A DNA stretch of 64,000 nucleotides from assembly GCF_009830125.1 (NCBI RefSeq), contig NZ_WUPT01000001.1, forward strand, positions 186,001-250,000. The letters are read 5' to 3'. Positions 53,288 through 61,839 of the stretch are shown one piece after another. Numbering within the stretch: the stretch's first letter is position 1; each line of letters starts with the position of its first letter. Source of the stretch: Kangsaoukella pontilimi (lineage in GTDB: Bacteria > Pseudomonadota > Alphaproteobacteria > Rhodobacterales > Rhodobacteraceae). The notes beneath the pieces are model-generated. The model saw nothing but the letters and a program-made list of their open reading frames with translations, was not told the origin of the DNA and ran no database searches. The translations under genes and the position numbers were made by a program.

Positions 53288-54204
53288 AACTCGTCCCGGC
53301 GAGGCGGGTTGGCACCCGCACGGCTGACGGTGACGGCGGCGGCGCGGACACCGAGGGTCAGCGCGGCTTCAAGGGTGTCTTCGTCCAGCTGCCGGACGCT
53401 CGTTTTGGTCAGCGCCCCTGCGTCGTGGAGCGCCGCGAGAAAGCCGGCGTTGAAGGTATCGCCCGCACCCACGGTGTCGACGACCTGCACCTTTCGGGCG
53501 GGCACTGTCACGATCCCATCCGGCGTATGACCTTCCACACCCTCACTGCCGCGCGTCACGCAGATCACCGCCGGACCCTTGGACAAGAGCTGCCGGGCCC
53601 CGTCATGGGTGTCGTCGTTGCCGGTCAGCCAGGCGAGGTCCTCGTCCGACAGCTTCACGACATCCGCCGCGCCGACAATCCGCTCGATCCGGGCACGATA
53701 GGTGGCCTCGTCGCGGATGAACCTCGGCCGGATGTTCGGATCGACCATTGTCACCCGGCGGGGCGCTTCGCGCAGGCAGAGCGCCTCATACGTGCTGGCG
53801 CAGGGCTCGACCGCAAGGGAGATGCCGCCGAAGAACATCGCTGTGACGTCGTCCGGGACGGCAGGCAGCTCGTCCTCGCTCAGCATCCGCCCCGCCGTGT
53901 TCTCATCATAGAAGGCATAGCTTGCCTGACCGTTCGTCAGGGTGACGAAGGCGAGCGTGGTCGGACGGTCCGCGCGGTGCGCAAGCTCGGCCGAGACCCC
54001 GGACGCCGCGAGCGCGTCGACCAGAACCTGGCCGAACAGGTCGGTCGAGAGGCCGGAAAAGAAGCTCACCGGCGTACCAAGCCGTCCGAGCGCGATTGCC
54101 GTGTTGAACACCGAGCCGCCCGCGTGGGGCGCGAAGGCGTTTTCGCCCGCCGTGGTTTCGCGGGGCAGCATGTCGATCAGCGCTTCACCGGAACAAAGGA
54201 TCAT
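53284..54204 (-). CDS. PfkB-family sugar kinase (fructokinase-like)
   Basis: 306 residues from the ATG at 54204 (GGAGA nine bases upstream); eight further residues at the front are possible. [13 protein letters not shown] opens the ribokinase fold, [15 protein letters not shown] is signature 1, and [18 protein letters not shown] signature 2 with the catalytic Asp. It phosphorylates a sugar, most likely fructose. No sugar transporter is adjacent; it may serve the ketose from the polyol operon 24 kb away. Confidence 0.85.
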   Translation of the reverse strand: MILCSGEALIDMLPRETTAGENAFAPHAGGSVFNTAIALGRLGTPVSFFSGLSTDLFGQVLVDALAASGVSAELAHRADRPTTLAFVTLTNGQASYAFYDENTAGRMLSEDELPAVPDDVTAMFFGGISLAVEPCASTYEALCLREAPRRVTMVDPNIRPRFIRDEATYRARIERIVGAADVVKLSDEDLAWLTGNDDTHDGARQLLSKGPAVICVTRGSEGVEGHTPDGIVTVPARKVQVVDTVGAGDTFNAGFLAALHDAGALTKTSVRQLDEDTLEAALTLGVRAAAVTVSRAGANPPRRDEL

Positions 54205-54273
54205 GCGGGTGGTCTCCTGATAGGTCACGACAGGGTTTAGGAAGGCGGGCGGCGGGACGCAAGCACCACGCGG

Positions 54274-55374
54274 TCAGATTTGCCCTTCGCTCTTGGCCCA
54301 GAGATATCCGATCCCGCCTGCGACGATGGCCGCCAGAAGGAAGGCAAAGAACAGTTTCCACGCTGACCATGGCCTCTCGCCCTGCACCTCGCCGGTCTGG
54401 CCGTTCACCACGAAACGGAAGCTTTTGCCTCGATACTTGTACGCGGCCAGCCAGAGCGGCACGAGGATATGCTTGTAGGTCACGTCGCTGATCGCGGTGT
54501 CCATCGCGTCGATCTTCTGCCGGTCGCCGCCGATGTCGAACTTGATGTCGCGCGCGATCTGGCGGTCCATGATGCCGCGTGCCATCGGCCAGGCCTCATC
54601 GAGCGCGATGGTATAGGCCTCGGCGCGGAAGCCCGCGAGATATTCGGGCATGTAGGGCTCCAGCCGCGTCAGATCCCAATGCGTCATTCCGGCCCGGAAC
54701 CGCTCGGGCAGCGCGGTGGACGCGAGGACAAGCACATCGTCGAAGAACCGCGCGACGCGGCCCGAGACCGGGCGCCAGGTGACGTGGCTCGTGGTGACGC
54801 GGGTGGGCTTGCCGTTCCGGGTGACGGTACGGGTTTTGGTATGAACCGTGCCGCGCTGTCCGCGATAGGCCGTCTTCGTGTCCGCGTCGAAGGTCCAGCA
54901 GGGGGTGTAGACGCCCGACAGCCGACGCCCCTTCCGGGCATATTGCGTCAACCCGTTCGGCGCGAACCAGAGCGAGCCCAGCCAGTCGGTCATCCGGTCG
55001 CGCGCGCTCTCCTCGTCGAGGACGAAGGGCAGGACGGCGGCAGGCTTGATCCGGCGCTCGGCGCCGGTGCCGGTGACGACGGGGGTGGCGCAATAGGGGC
55101 ATTCGGTGGCGTGGATATCCGGGTCGAACTCGACCTCCGCGCCGCAGTTGGGACAGCGCGAGACCCGCGACTCGGTCATCTCGGTCGCGCCGGTCGTGGC
55201 GTCGAGCGCGGTCAGGAAGTCGTGTTCGCGAACGGCATCCGAGCGCGCGGCGGGATCGGAATAGATCGGAGCGGTATTTCCGCAATGGTCGCAATGAAGC
55301 TCGAACCGCCCCGGATCGAAGCGCATGTCCGAGCCGCAATTGTCGCAGGGAAATCTGTGGTCTTCGGGCGTCAT
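54274..55374 (-). CDS. Double zinc-ribbon membrane protein (YdjG-like)
   Basis: 366 residues. Two zinc ribbons lie at the N terminus: CDNCGSDM...CDHCGN (about 10-32) and CPNCGAEVEF...CPYCATP (about 74-97). The middle is soluble and beta-rich, and a single transmembrane helix is near the C terminus (about 343-360). Such proteins are often misnamed helicase-like because of the ribbons. In B. subtilis, YdjG of this type anchors the SPFH protein YdjI; here an SPFH gene lies just upstream in the same direction. It is coupled (ATGA) to the b561-like gene. Confidence 0.78.
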   Translation of the reverse strand: MTPEDHRFPCDNCGSDMRFDPGRFELHCDHCGNTAPIYSDPAARSDAVREHDFLTALDATTGATEMTESRVSRCPNCGAEVEFDPDIHATECPYCATPVVTGTGAERRIKPAAVLPFVLDEESARDRMTDWLGSLWFAPNGLTQYARKGRRLSGVYTPCWTFDADTKTAYRGQRGTVHTKTRTVTRNGKPTRVTTSHVTWRPVSGRVARFFDDVLVLASTALPERFRAGMTHWDLTRLEPYMPEYLAGFRAEAYTIALDEAWPMARGIMDRQIARDIKFDIGGDRQKIDAMDTAISDVTYKHILVPLWLAAYKYRGKSFRFVVNGQTGEVQGERPWSAWKLFFAFLLAAIVAGGIGYLWAKSEGQI

Positions 55375-55787
55375 AGCAGGTGATGGAACGCGCGGGGCGT
55401 GATGGTCCGGAGCGCGCCGTCGAAGAGGGACGTGTGGCGCCAGAGGTGGAAAGCACCGTGGAGAAGGCCCGCGAAGAGCAGAACCTTGAGCGCACGGCCC
55501 GTGGCGGTGGCGTCGAGTTGCCAGACCACGAGCACGGCGGCTGCCGTCATGGCAAGGTAGAGCAGGTGGTGCTGAATCCGGTGGGCCGGGCGCAGCCAGC
55601 CGGTGAGCTTCGGTCCCGGTCGCCCGAGCGGGCCACGCCCGATGGCGTAACTGGCTGCCCAGACAAGGCAGAGGGCAGAGAAGGCCCAGATCAGACCCGA
55701 CGAAGCGCCACGCCCTTCAATCAGGAGCACCGCCAGAAGAAAGGCGGTGCTCCAGTGACAGAAGATGACGAGGCGCCTGCGGGTCAT
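55371..55787 (-). CDS. Small four-helix membrane protein, cytochrome b561-like
   Basis: 138 residues with four predicted membrane helices. Histidines sit at helix ends in the pattern of b-type cytochromes: His11 (FCHWSTAF), His69/73/74 (AHRIQHHLL) and His110/114/118 (LLHGAFHLWRH). Haem binding is therefore plausible but unproven. It overlaps the zinc-ribbon gene start by 4 bp, which ties it to the envelope-stress-like module. Confidence 0.65.
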   Translation of the reverse strand: MTRRRLVIFCHWSTAFLLAVLLIEGRGASSGLIWAFSALCLVWAASYAIGRGPLGRPGPKLTGWLRPAHRIQHHLLYLAMTAAAVLVVWQLDATATGRALKVLLFAGLLHGAFHLWRHTSLFDGALRTITPRAFHHLL

Positions 55788-55795
55788 GCGACGAC

Positions 55796-55840
55796 CGCGA
55801 TTTGAGGCAAATCGCGCTCCGCGTTTCGGGACGAAACGCG
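55796..55840. repeat. Two adjacent perfect hairpins beside repeat copy 2
   Basis: CGCGATTT/AAATCGCG (55796-55803 with 55809-55816) and CGCGTTTC/GAAACGCG (55820-55827 with 55833-55840) are perfect 8-bp stems with 5-base loops. Together with the next hairpin they form three consecutive stems between the SPFH and b561-like genes. Confidence 0.7.
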
Positions 55841-55844
55841 GCAG

Positions 55845-55897
55845 GCGAGGGGGCGCTGCCCCCTCGCGCTCCCCCGGAGTATTTCATCCAAGAAGAA
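55845..55897. repeat. Dispersed GC-rich hairpin repeat, copy 2
   Basis: GCGAGGGGGC-GCT-GCCCCCTCGC is a perfect 10-bp hairpin, followed by CCCCCGGAGTATTTC and CCAAGAAGAA. Copy 3 at 61286 has the same order, hairpin, CCCCGGAGTATT, CCAAGAAGAA. Lies in the intergenic gap of the stress-like module. Confidence 0.82.
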
Positions 55898-55919
55898 AAT
55901 GGAGGTGCGTCGCATCCGG

Positions 55920-57023
55920 TCACTCCGGCCCTGGAGGTGGAGGCGGCGCGACGGTGAAGAGCTGGGCAAGCTCGGTATCCTCGGCCCGTTCCCAACCATC
56001 CTGTCCCTGTGTCCAGACCCAGCTGTCGCGTGCGAGGTCACCTTTGGCAGCCATCTGCCCCAGCTCCGCCTTCGAGAAGGGACCGGATGTCTGACCGTCC
56101 TTCGCGACGTGCCAGATATGCTCGACCGGGGGTGGCGGCGGGGCAGCGGGTGCAGCCGGGCGCGCGCCCCAGGGGCCCTGTCCGCCCATCATCATCCCGC
56201 CCATCTGCATGCCCATTCCGGCGCCGAGGCCGGTTCCCATGGCCGCGCCCGCCGCGCCGCCTTCTGAAAGCGACTCTGCCGCCTTGTACCGGAGGTGCTC
56301 GTCAAGGCTCCCCACGACGCCACGGGACGTGCGCTCGTCGAGCGCCTTTTCCACTGCCGGCGGCAGCGAGATGTTCTCGATATAGAGTTCGGGAAGCTCG
56401 AGCCCGTAGGCCGAGATCGTCCCCGAGATCGCTTCTGCCAGGATCCGTCCGAGGTCTTTTGTATTGGCCGCCATATCGAGGACCGGGATTCCCGCCGTCG
56501 CGATCACGCGGCTGAACTCCTGCACGATGATGTTGCGGATCTGGAAGCTGATCTCATCCATCGTGAATTCGCCATCGGTTCCCACGATCTCGACGAGGAA
56601 CCGGCCCGGATCGCTGACCTTTACCGTATATGTACCGAAGGCGCGCACGCGGGTCGGGCCGAACTCGGGATCGCGCAGGATGACCGGGTTCTTCGTGCCC
56701 CATTTGAGGTCGGTGAAGCGCCGGGTCGAGATAAAATAGACCTCTGACTTGAAGGGCGACCGGAACCCGTGGTCCCAGTGCTGAAGCGTCGTCAGGATGG
56801 GCAGGTTGTTCGTCTCGAGCATGTAGAGGCCCGGCATGAACGTATCGGCCAGTTGCCCCTCGTGGACAAAGACCGCGGCCTGACCCTCGCGGACGGTCAG
56901 TTTCGCGCCGTACTTGATCGCGTGGCCCTCGCGTTCGAAACGCCAGACCATCGTGTCGCGAGTGTCGTCGGTCCAGTGAATGACGTCGATGAATTCGCCG
57001 GAGAGAAAGTCGAAAATGCCCAT
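55920..57023 (-). CDS. SPFH-domain protein with C-terminal GYF domain
   Basis: 367 residues. The first 250 form an SPFH/virion-core-like domain (KLTVREGQAAVFVHEGQLAD; RAFGTYTVKVSDPGRFL; IIVQEFSRVI). A Gly/Met-rich then Pro-rich linker (about 270-305) leads to a GYF_2 domain (WHVAKDGQTSGPFSKAELGQM). There is no transmembrane helix, so it probably oligomerises at the membrane through partners. It resembles YdjI-type proteins that associate with TelA, XpaC and zinc-ribbon proteins. Confidence 0.85.
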   Translation of the reverse strand: MGIFDFLSGEFIDVIHWTDDTRDTMVWRFEREGHAIKYGAKLTVREGQAAVFVHEGQLADTFMPGLYMLETNNLPILTTLQHWDHGFRSPFKSEVYFISTRRFTDLKWGTKNPVILRDPEFGPTRVRAFGTYTVKVSDPGRFLVEIVGTDGEFTMDEISFQIRNIIVQEFSRVIATAGIPVLDMAANTKDLGRILAEAISGTISAYGLELPELYIENISLPPAVEKALDERTSRGVVGSLDEHLRYKAAESLSEGGAAGAAMGTGLGAGMGMQMGGMMMGGQGPWGARPAAPAAPPPPPVEHIWHVAKDGQTSGPFSKAELGQMAAKGDLARDSWVWTQGQDGWERAEDTELAQLFTVAPPPPPGPE

Positions 57024-57043
57024 ATCGGGGTCTCCTGTCTTGG

Positions 57044-57973
57044 CTAGATGGCCGGGGCCATCATGGCGCGTGCGGCCTCGCGCACAAGGGGGGCTGCCTC
57101 GGCCTCGGACATGCCGGGGGTGAGGCGCGGGTCGTAGAGAAGCCTGAGGACATATTCGTCATGGGTGGTCAGGCGGCCGAATTCGTCATCGTCCTTGAAG
57201 ATAGACGGTCGCGCGAGGTCGCTGTCATTGGCGATGCCAAGGCCCTGGGCCAGTTCCTCGTGATAGCAGGACTGGCGAAGCGGGTCGGGGAGTTCGGCCC
57301 GCACGATGGCGACGGCGGCGGCGATCCGCCCGGAATTGTCGGGATCCGACGTGAAAACGATGCAATAAGCGTCGAGCGGCAGGGCCTCGACAAATGCGAT
57401 CTCGGACTGGGAGATTTCCGGAAGCCGCGCCTTGAGACGCGGGCCGATCCGGCGCAGGTCCTGATCGTGAAGAACGAAGAGGGTGAAGTTTCCGCCGCTG
57501 CTGGCTGTCGTCACGGGATGCCCGGTCGCCCGTGACAGACGCCGCGCATAGCCGTCGACGAAGACGCTGTCGGCGGCGACGACCTCGTCCGGAACCGTTG
57601 CGCCGAAAACCGGCGTGATGCGCACCGGACCGTCCCACCGGTGCAGGGTCGAGGCGCGGGGCCGGGCCGTGACGCGGCCGCCGATATCCGAATATTCTTC
57701 GGTGAAGGCCAGTGCGAGGAAGTTTCGCGCCAGCATTTCGTCCGTGAAGGGCACGTCCGGCCCGCCGCCATCGGTGCGCAAAAGCCCCTGTGTCAGAAGC
57801 CGGCGCTCGACGCGGGAATAGAACGTCTCGATATCCGCGCTCTCACTGCTCCGTTCCTGCGGGGGCGGCTGCGACGGGCGCGCGTCAGGGACGGGGCTGT
57901 TCCGAAGCGCGCCCGGTTCCACGCAGCCCGCCAGCAGGGCCGCCATCGCAAAGGCTAGTGCCGCGCGCCGCAT
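57044..57973 (-). CDS. DUF2927-type lipoprotein
   Basis: 309 residues. The lipobox LLAGC (Cys17) marks a lipoprotein. The central and C-terminal part has SCYHEELAQGLGIANDSD, a HEE motif like a minimal zinc-peptidase site, followed by DEYVLRLLYDPRL; this combination is what I know as DUF2927. Its function is not known; a periplasmic peptidase role is only a suggestion. It sits between the SPFH gene (20 bp) and telA (9 bp). Confidence 0.75.
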   Translation of the reverse strand: MRRAALAFAMAALLAGCVEPGALRNSPVPDARPSQPPPQERSSESADIETFYSRVERRLLTQGLLRTDGGGPDVPFTDEMLARNFLALAFTEEYSDIGGRVTARPRASTLHRWDGPVRITPVFGATVPDEVVAADSVFVDGYARRLSRATGHPVTTASSGGNFTLFVLHDQDLRRIGPRLKARLPEISQSEIAFVEALPLDAYCIVFTSDPDNSGRIAAAVAIVRAELPDPLRQSCYHEELAQGLGIANDSDLARPSIFKDDDEFGRLTTHDEYVLRLLYDPRLTPGMSEAEAAPLVREAARAMMAPAI

Positions 57974-57982
57974 GCCCGTCGG

Positions 57983-59176
57983 TCAGGCGGAGGGAACGCT
58001 CTGGCCGGTCGAGGTGCCGGTGCCATCGGCACGAGCCTTCGCGGCGGCGAGCGTATCCTTCAGCTCCGCTTCCATCTTCCGCAGCTCTTCCTCGGCGGCG
58101 GCGCGCTTGGCCTTGCCCTCGTCGGCGATCTGCAGGCTTTCCTGAATGGTGGCGATCAGGTCGGCATTGGCGGCCTTGACGGCCTCGATGTCGAAGACGC
58201 CCCGCTCCATCTCTTCGCGGATGGTCTTGTTGGCCTCGCGCAGGTTCTTGGCATTGGCGGTCAGGAGCTCGTTGGTCAGGTCGTTGGCGTCCCGCACGGC
58301 CTCGGCGGCCTCGGATGAGCGCTGGATCGTAACCGCCTGAGCAAGCTGGGTTTCCCAGAGCGGTACAGTGTTTACGAGGGTCGAGTTGATCTTGGTGACG
58401 AGGCTCTTGTCATTTTCCTGCACCAGCCGGATCGACGGCAGCGACTGCATGGTGACCTGTCGGGTCAGCTTGAGGTCGTGGACCCGCCGTTCCAGATCGT
58501 CGCGCGCGGCGCGAAGATCGCGCAGCTCCTGTGCCTTCATCACGCCTTCTTCCTCCGGCGCGGCCTGAACCTCGGCTTCCTTCGCAGGGATGTCGGTGGT
58601 GTCGAGACGGTTCAGCTTTTCCTCGCCAGCGGCGATGTAGAGGGCAAGCTCGTCGTAGAAATTCAGCGTCTTGTCATAGAGTTGATCGAGGGACTTGATG
58701 TCCTTCAGGAGCTTGTGCTCGTGGTTCAGGAGGTTGTCGGTGATCTTATCGATCTGGCCCTGCACCTCTTCGAAGCGGGCCACGAAATTCGAGATCGGCG
58801 CGGCGCGGCCGAGAAGCCGTTCCCACCATGACCGCTTGCGGCGCACGTCAAGTTCGCTCACCGAAAAGCCCCGGATCGTCGATACGATTTCACGGAGCGA
58901 GTCGCCCGCCGGTCCCACATCCTTGTTCCGGACATCGGCCAGCATGGCCTGGCTGATCTCCTGCAGTTCGACCTGTGCGGACGAGCCGAAGCTGACGATT
59001 GAGCCGGTATTCGTCATGTCCAGCTCGCCGATGCGCTTTTCGATCTCGGCACTGACACCGGGGTCTGCGGCCTCGTAGGAAACGATCTCTTCGGTGGGGA
59101 CGGGCAAATGAACCTCGCTGACCTCGCGGACCAGCGTCTCGCTTTCCTGGGCCTTCTGGCGAACTGTATCGGACAT
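57983..59176 (-). CDS. telA: TelA family toxic-anion resistance protein
   Basis: 397 residues, soluble and mainly coiled-coil. RRKRSWWERLLGRAAPISNFVARFEEVQGQIDKI region, then PLWETQLAQAVTIQRS and NDLTNELLTANAKNL, are hallmark segments of TelA (tellurite-resistance) proteins. In other bacteria TelA is linked to tellurite, nisin or envelope-stress tolerance and occurs with XpaC. It follows XpaC by 33 bp. A low-complexity C terminus continues the coil. Confidence 0.9.
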   Translation of the reverse strand: MSDTVRQKAQESETLVREVSEVHLPVPTEEIVSYEAADPGVSAEIEKRIGELDMTNTGSIVSFGSSAQVELQEISQAMLADVRNKDVGPAGDSLREIVSTIRGFSVSELDVRRKRSWWERLLGRAAPISNFVARFEEVQGQIDKITDNLLNHEHKLLKDIKSLDQLYDKTLNFYDELALYIAAGEEKLNRLDTTDIPAKEAEVQAAPEEEGVMKAQELRDLRAARDDLERRVHDLKLTRQVTMQSLPSIRLVQENDKSLVTKINSTLVNTVPLWETQLAQAVTIQRSSEAAEAVRDANDLTNELLTANAKNLREANKTIREEMERGVFDIEAVKAANADLIATIQESLQIADEGKAKRAAAEEELRKMEAELKDTLAAAKARADGTGTSTGQSVPSA

Positions 59177-59209
59177 GAGTAAAGTTCCCTGAGTTATTGA
59201 TTTTGCATG

Positions 59210-60067
59210 TTATCTGGTTCTGACGCCTTCGCGGGCAAGCCGTTCGCGAAGGACTTCGATTTCAACGTCCAGGCTGGATTTGTCGTCGAGCATCATCTTC
59301 TCGGTCCGCGCCGAAAACGAGGTCTCCAGATCATCGAGCAGGGCCTCGTAATCGCGTCGCGCCTCGTCGTTGCGCGATTTCGCGTAGAGGTCTGCGAACT
59401 GTATCGTCGCGTCGCGCGCCCCCAGAAGGTAGACGCCGAGATAGCGGCGCGCGCCCGTCAGGTCGCGGGGGTCGTCCTCGACCGCGCGGAACATGGCCTG
59501 CGCGGTGCGGGCAAACGCGTCGACCCGGCGGGACAGCGCAGGCACCCCGGCCCGACCGATCGCCTCGCGCATGGCGGCGAGGTGGCGCTCGGCCTCGTCC
59601 ACGGCGCGCGCGACACGCTCGTTCTGGAAACTGTCGCTGCCGGGGGCGCCCTTGTCCCGCATCGGGTCGGCGCCGAAGGAGACGGCGTGCAGGATGGCCC
59701 CAAGGATCGCGAAGATGGCGGGGTTCAGGGGCGACATGGTCTCGGGGTCCAGGCCGGCGAGGGCAAGGCCGAGGCCGATCATGGCACTGCCGAAGAGCTT
59801 TCGCGGGATGGCCGGACGCTTGGCGACGTTCCGCGCCTCATAGGCCTCTTCGGCCCGCAGCCCTTCACGCGTCAGCCAGGCCGCAAGCTGCAGTACGGCG
59901 AACGCCACAAGGTCGATGGCCATGCCGACCGGGGGTTGCTGAAACGCGGTCAGCACCAGCACGAAAGGGACGATGTGCAGGAAATTCACCCGCGCGCCCG
60001 TTTTCGAGCGGCGGCGCGGGGCCTTGGCCGCACCGGGGCTGTATTTGCCGCCGTAGCGTTCGGCCAT
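59210..60067 (-). CDS. XpaC-like membrane protein
   Basis: 285 residues. A basic N terminus precedes two pairs of hydrophobic helices (about 27-66 and 93-130), followed by an alpha-helical cytoplasmic tail with FADLYAKSRNDEARRDYEALLDDLE near the end. This is the layout of XpaC (also called 5-bromo-4-chloroindolyl phosphate hydrolysis protein), a usual TelA partner. The phosphatase name is historical; a role as membrane anchor for TelA is more likely. Confidence 0.8.
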   Translation of the reverse strand: MAERYGGKYSPGAAKAPRRRSKTGARVNFLHIVPFVLVLTAFQQPPVGMAIDLVAFAVLQLAAWLTREGLRAEEAYEARNVAKRPAIPRKLFGSAMIGLGLALAGLDPETMSPLNPAIFAILGAILHAVSFGADPMRDKGAPGSDSFQNERVARAVDEAERHLAAMREAIGRAGVPALSRRVDAFARTAQAMFRAVEDDPRDLTGARRYLGVYLLGARDATIQFADLYAKSRNDEARRDYEALLDDLETSFSARTEKMMLDDKSSLDVEIEVLRERLAREGVRTR

Positions 60068-60264
60068 CAGGATGCTCCTGTCATCACGGCGTAGATCATC
60101 ACGACGAGGAGCAGGAAAAAGGCGGTTCTCTGCATGGCATTGCCCGTCGCCCTGGCGGTGTCGTCACCGGATGCCTCGAACAGGCGCGCGGCGCCTCTGG
60201 CCAGAACGGCACCGATCGCGACAACGGCCACGACGAACAAAGCAGCAAGCACTAACCTTTGCAT
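60067..60264 (-). CDS. Small two-helix membrane protein
   Basis: 65 residues from the ATG at 60264; the frame continues to an ATG at 60300 that has no ribosome site. Two hydrophobic helices (about 4-22 and 45-63) frame a short charged loop. No family recognised. The stop overlaps the XpaC start (TGATG), so it is probably a conserved first member of the TelA/XpaC operon. Confidence 0.6.
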   Translation of the reverse strand: MQRLVLAALFVVAVVAIGAVLARGAARLFEASGDDTARATGNAMQRTAFFLLLVVMIYAVMTGAS

Positions 60265-60380
60265 CAGGGCGGGTGGTCCCTTCGTTACTGGGCTTAACAT
60301 AGGCGATGCCTTGGGGGGACGCTATAGGCCGCCGGAAAATCGGGCTGTTTCCGCAGGGACACTCCGGGATGCGGTCCGTT

Positions 60381-61166
60381 CTAGCGGCGGCGGGGCTTGC
60401 GAGGCGTGCGGGTGACGCGGGTGTCCTTTTCCGGCGCCTCTAGGCCAAGCTGATCGCGCATCACGCGCGCCTTGACCTCTTCCGCCGCGCCCGGCTTGAG
60501 ATCGCCCAGCCGGAACGGACCATAGCTGACACGGATCAGACGGTTCACTGTCAGGCCGATGGATTCCATCGCGCGCCGGATCTCCCGGTTCCGCCCCTCG
60601 CGGAGCGCGACCGTGGCCCACGCGTTGCGCCCCTGCTGCCGGTCGAGCGTGACCGTCATCGGCTGGAACCGCTCTCCGTCGACGGTCACGCCTTTCCGAA
60701 GCGGCTCGAATGTGGCGTCCTCGGGAGTGCCGTTGACGCGGACGCGGTATTTCCGAAGCCAGCCGGTGGAGGGAAGCTCCAGCCGCCGCTTGATCTCGCC
60801 GTCATTGGTCAGAAGCAGAAGCCCCTCGGAGGTCAGGTCGAGCCGACCGACCGACACCACGCGCGGCATGTCGTCGGGCAGATTGTCGAAGACGGTGGGA
60901 CGACCCTTCTCGTCGCGCTCGGTCGTCACGAGGCCGGCGGGTTTGTGATAGAGCCAGAGGCGCGGCGGATCGGGCTCGGAGATGGGCTTGCCGTCAAGCG
61001 TGAAGGTCTCGGTGCCGGTGACGTTCAGCGCAGGGCTGGTCACGGGCTTGCCGTTCATTGTGATGCGGCCCGCCTCGATCATCGCCTCGACCGCGCGGCG
61101 TGAGCCGACGCCCCGCCGGGCAAGAACCTTGGCGATGCGCTGTCCGTCTGGTGGGGTTTTCGTCAT
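60381..61166 (-). CDS. rluB: 23S rRNA pseudouridine synthase (RluB/RsuA family)
   Basis: 261 residues. S4 RNA-binding domain first ([21 protein letters not shown]), then catalytic [19 protein letters not shown] with the essential Asp, and [14 protein letters not shown] near the end. A basic tail (TPRKPRRR) closes it. RluB modifies U2605 of 23S rRNA; RluE/RsuA are the alternatives, less likely given the length. Confidence 0.88.
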   Translation of the reverse strand: MTKTPPDGQRIAKVLARRGVGSRRAVEAMIEAGRITMNGKPVTSPALNVTGTETFTLDGKPISEPDPPRLWLYHKPAGLVTTERDEKGRPTVFDNLPDDMPRVVSVGRLDLTSEGLLLLTNDGEIKRRLELPSTGWLRKYRVRVNGTPEDATFEPLRKGVTVDGERFQPMTVTLDRQQGRNAWATVALREGRNREIRRAMESIGLTVNRLIRVSYGPFRLGDLKPGAAEEVKARVMRDQLGLEAPEKDTRVTRTPRKPRRR

Positions 61167-61243
61167 GAGACGCCTCTACCCTATCCGCGTGGTGGCGGAA
61201 AGGGATTGCGCCGCGGCTTCGCCACGTCGCGGTGGGCGCAATT

Positions 61244-61274
61244 GCGGGGCAATTGCGGTCAGCGATTGCCCCGC
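61244..61274. repeat. Perfect hairpin beside repeat copy 3
   Basis: GCGGGGCAA (61244-61252) and TTGCCCCGC (61266-61274) are perfect 9-bp arms with a 13-base loop. Just before, GCAATTGCGG occurs twice in 20 bases. Like the hairpins at 55796-55840, they precede a repeat copy. Confidence 0.65.
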
Positions 61275-61285
61275 GATCGCGTTCT

Positions 61286-61335
61286 GCGAGGGGCGCTGCC
61301 CCTCGCGCACCCCGGAGTATTGGCACCAAGAAGAA
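61286..61335. repeat. Dispersed GC-rich hairpin repeat, copy 3
   Basis: GCGAGGGGC-GCT-GCCCCTCGC is a perfect 9-bp hairpin, followed by CCCCGGAGTATT and CCAAGAAGAA as in copy 2. It lies in the gap before tadA. Confidence 0.82.
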
Positions 61336-61374
61336 GGGAGTTGCGGAAGGGACGGCCTTGGGCGATCACCGGGC

Positions 61375-61839
61375 ATGGTTTTCCGCAGTCATATGGACAG
61401 GGCGCTGGAGGAGGCGCGAGCGGCCGGCGCGCGTGGCGAGGTGCCGGTGGGGGCCGTTGTGGTGAGTGCCACCGGGGAGGTTCTGGCGGCCGCGGGCAAC
61501 CGTACGCGGGAGTTGTCCGATCCGACTGCACATGCGGAGATTCTCGCCATTCGCGCGGCGGCAGCGGCGCTCGGCAGTGAGCGTGTGACGGGCGCGGACC
61601 TTTACGTCACTCTGGAACCCTGCGCCATGTGCGCGGCGGCCATAGCGGCGGCGCGGGTCGCGCGGCTTTACTACGGTGCGGCGGACCCGAAGTCGGGCGG
61701 TGTCGCCCATGGGGCGCGGGTGTTATCCCACCCTCAGGCGCATCATCGGCCAGAGGTCTATGACGGTATCGCGGCCGAAGAGGCCGCCGATCTGTTGCGC
61801 GCGTTCTTTGCCGCGCGCCGGGATCAGGAGCCGCGATAG
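61375..61839 (+). CDS. tadA: tRNA-specific adenosine deaminase
   Basis: 154 residues from the ATG at 61375; a second ATG at 61393 would remove only six residues. THAEILAI is the HAE zinc/proton-shuttle motif, and LEPCAMCAAAI the PCxxC zinc motif. It converts A34 to inosine in tRNA-Arg(ACG), an essential decoding step. Monocistronic; the 3' end overlaps a convergent small gene by 16 bp. Confidence 0.92.
   Translation: MVFRSHMDRALEEARAAGARGEVPVGAVVVSATGEVLAAAGNRTRELSDPTAHAEILAIRAAAAALGSERVTGADLYVTLEPCAMCAAAIAAARVARLYYGAADPKSGGVAHGARVLSHPQAHHRPEVYDGIAAEEAADLLRAFFAARRDQEPR

Noticed and set aside
54274-55374. Reading the zinc-ribbon protein as a replication helicase (PriA-like)
   Set aside because: There is no Walker A or helicase motif; only the ribbons are shared. 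The C-terminal membrane helix fits a YdjG-like protein.
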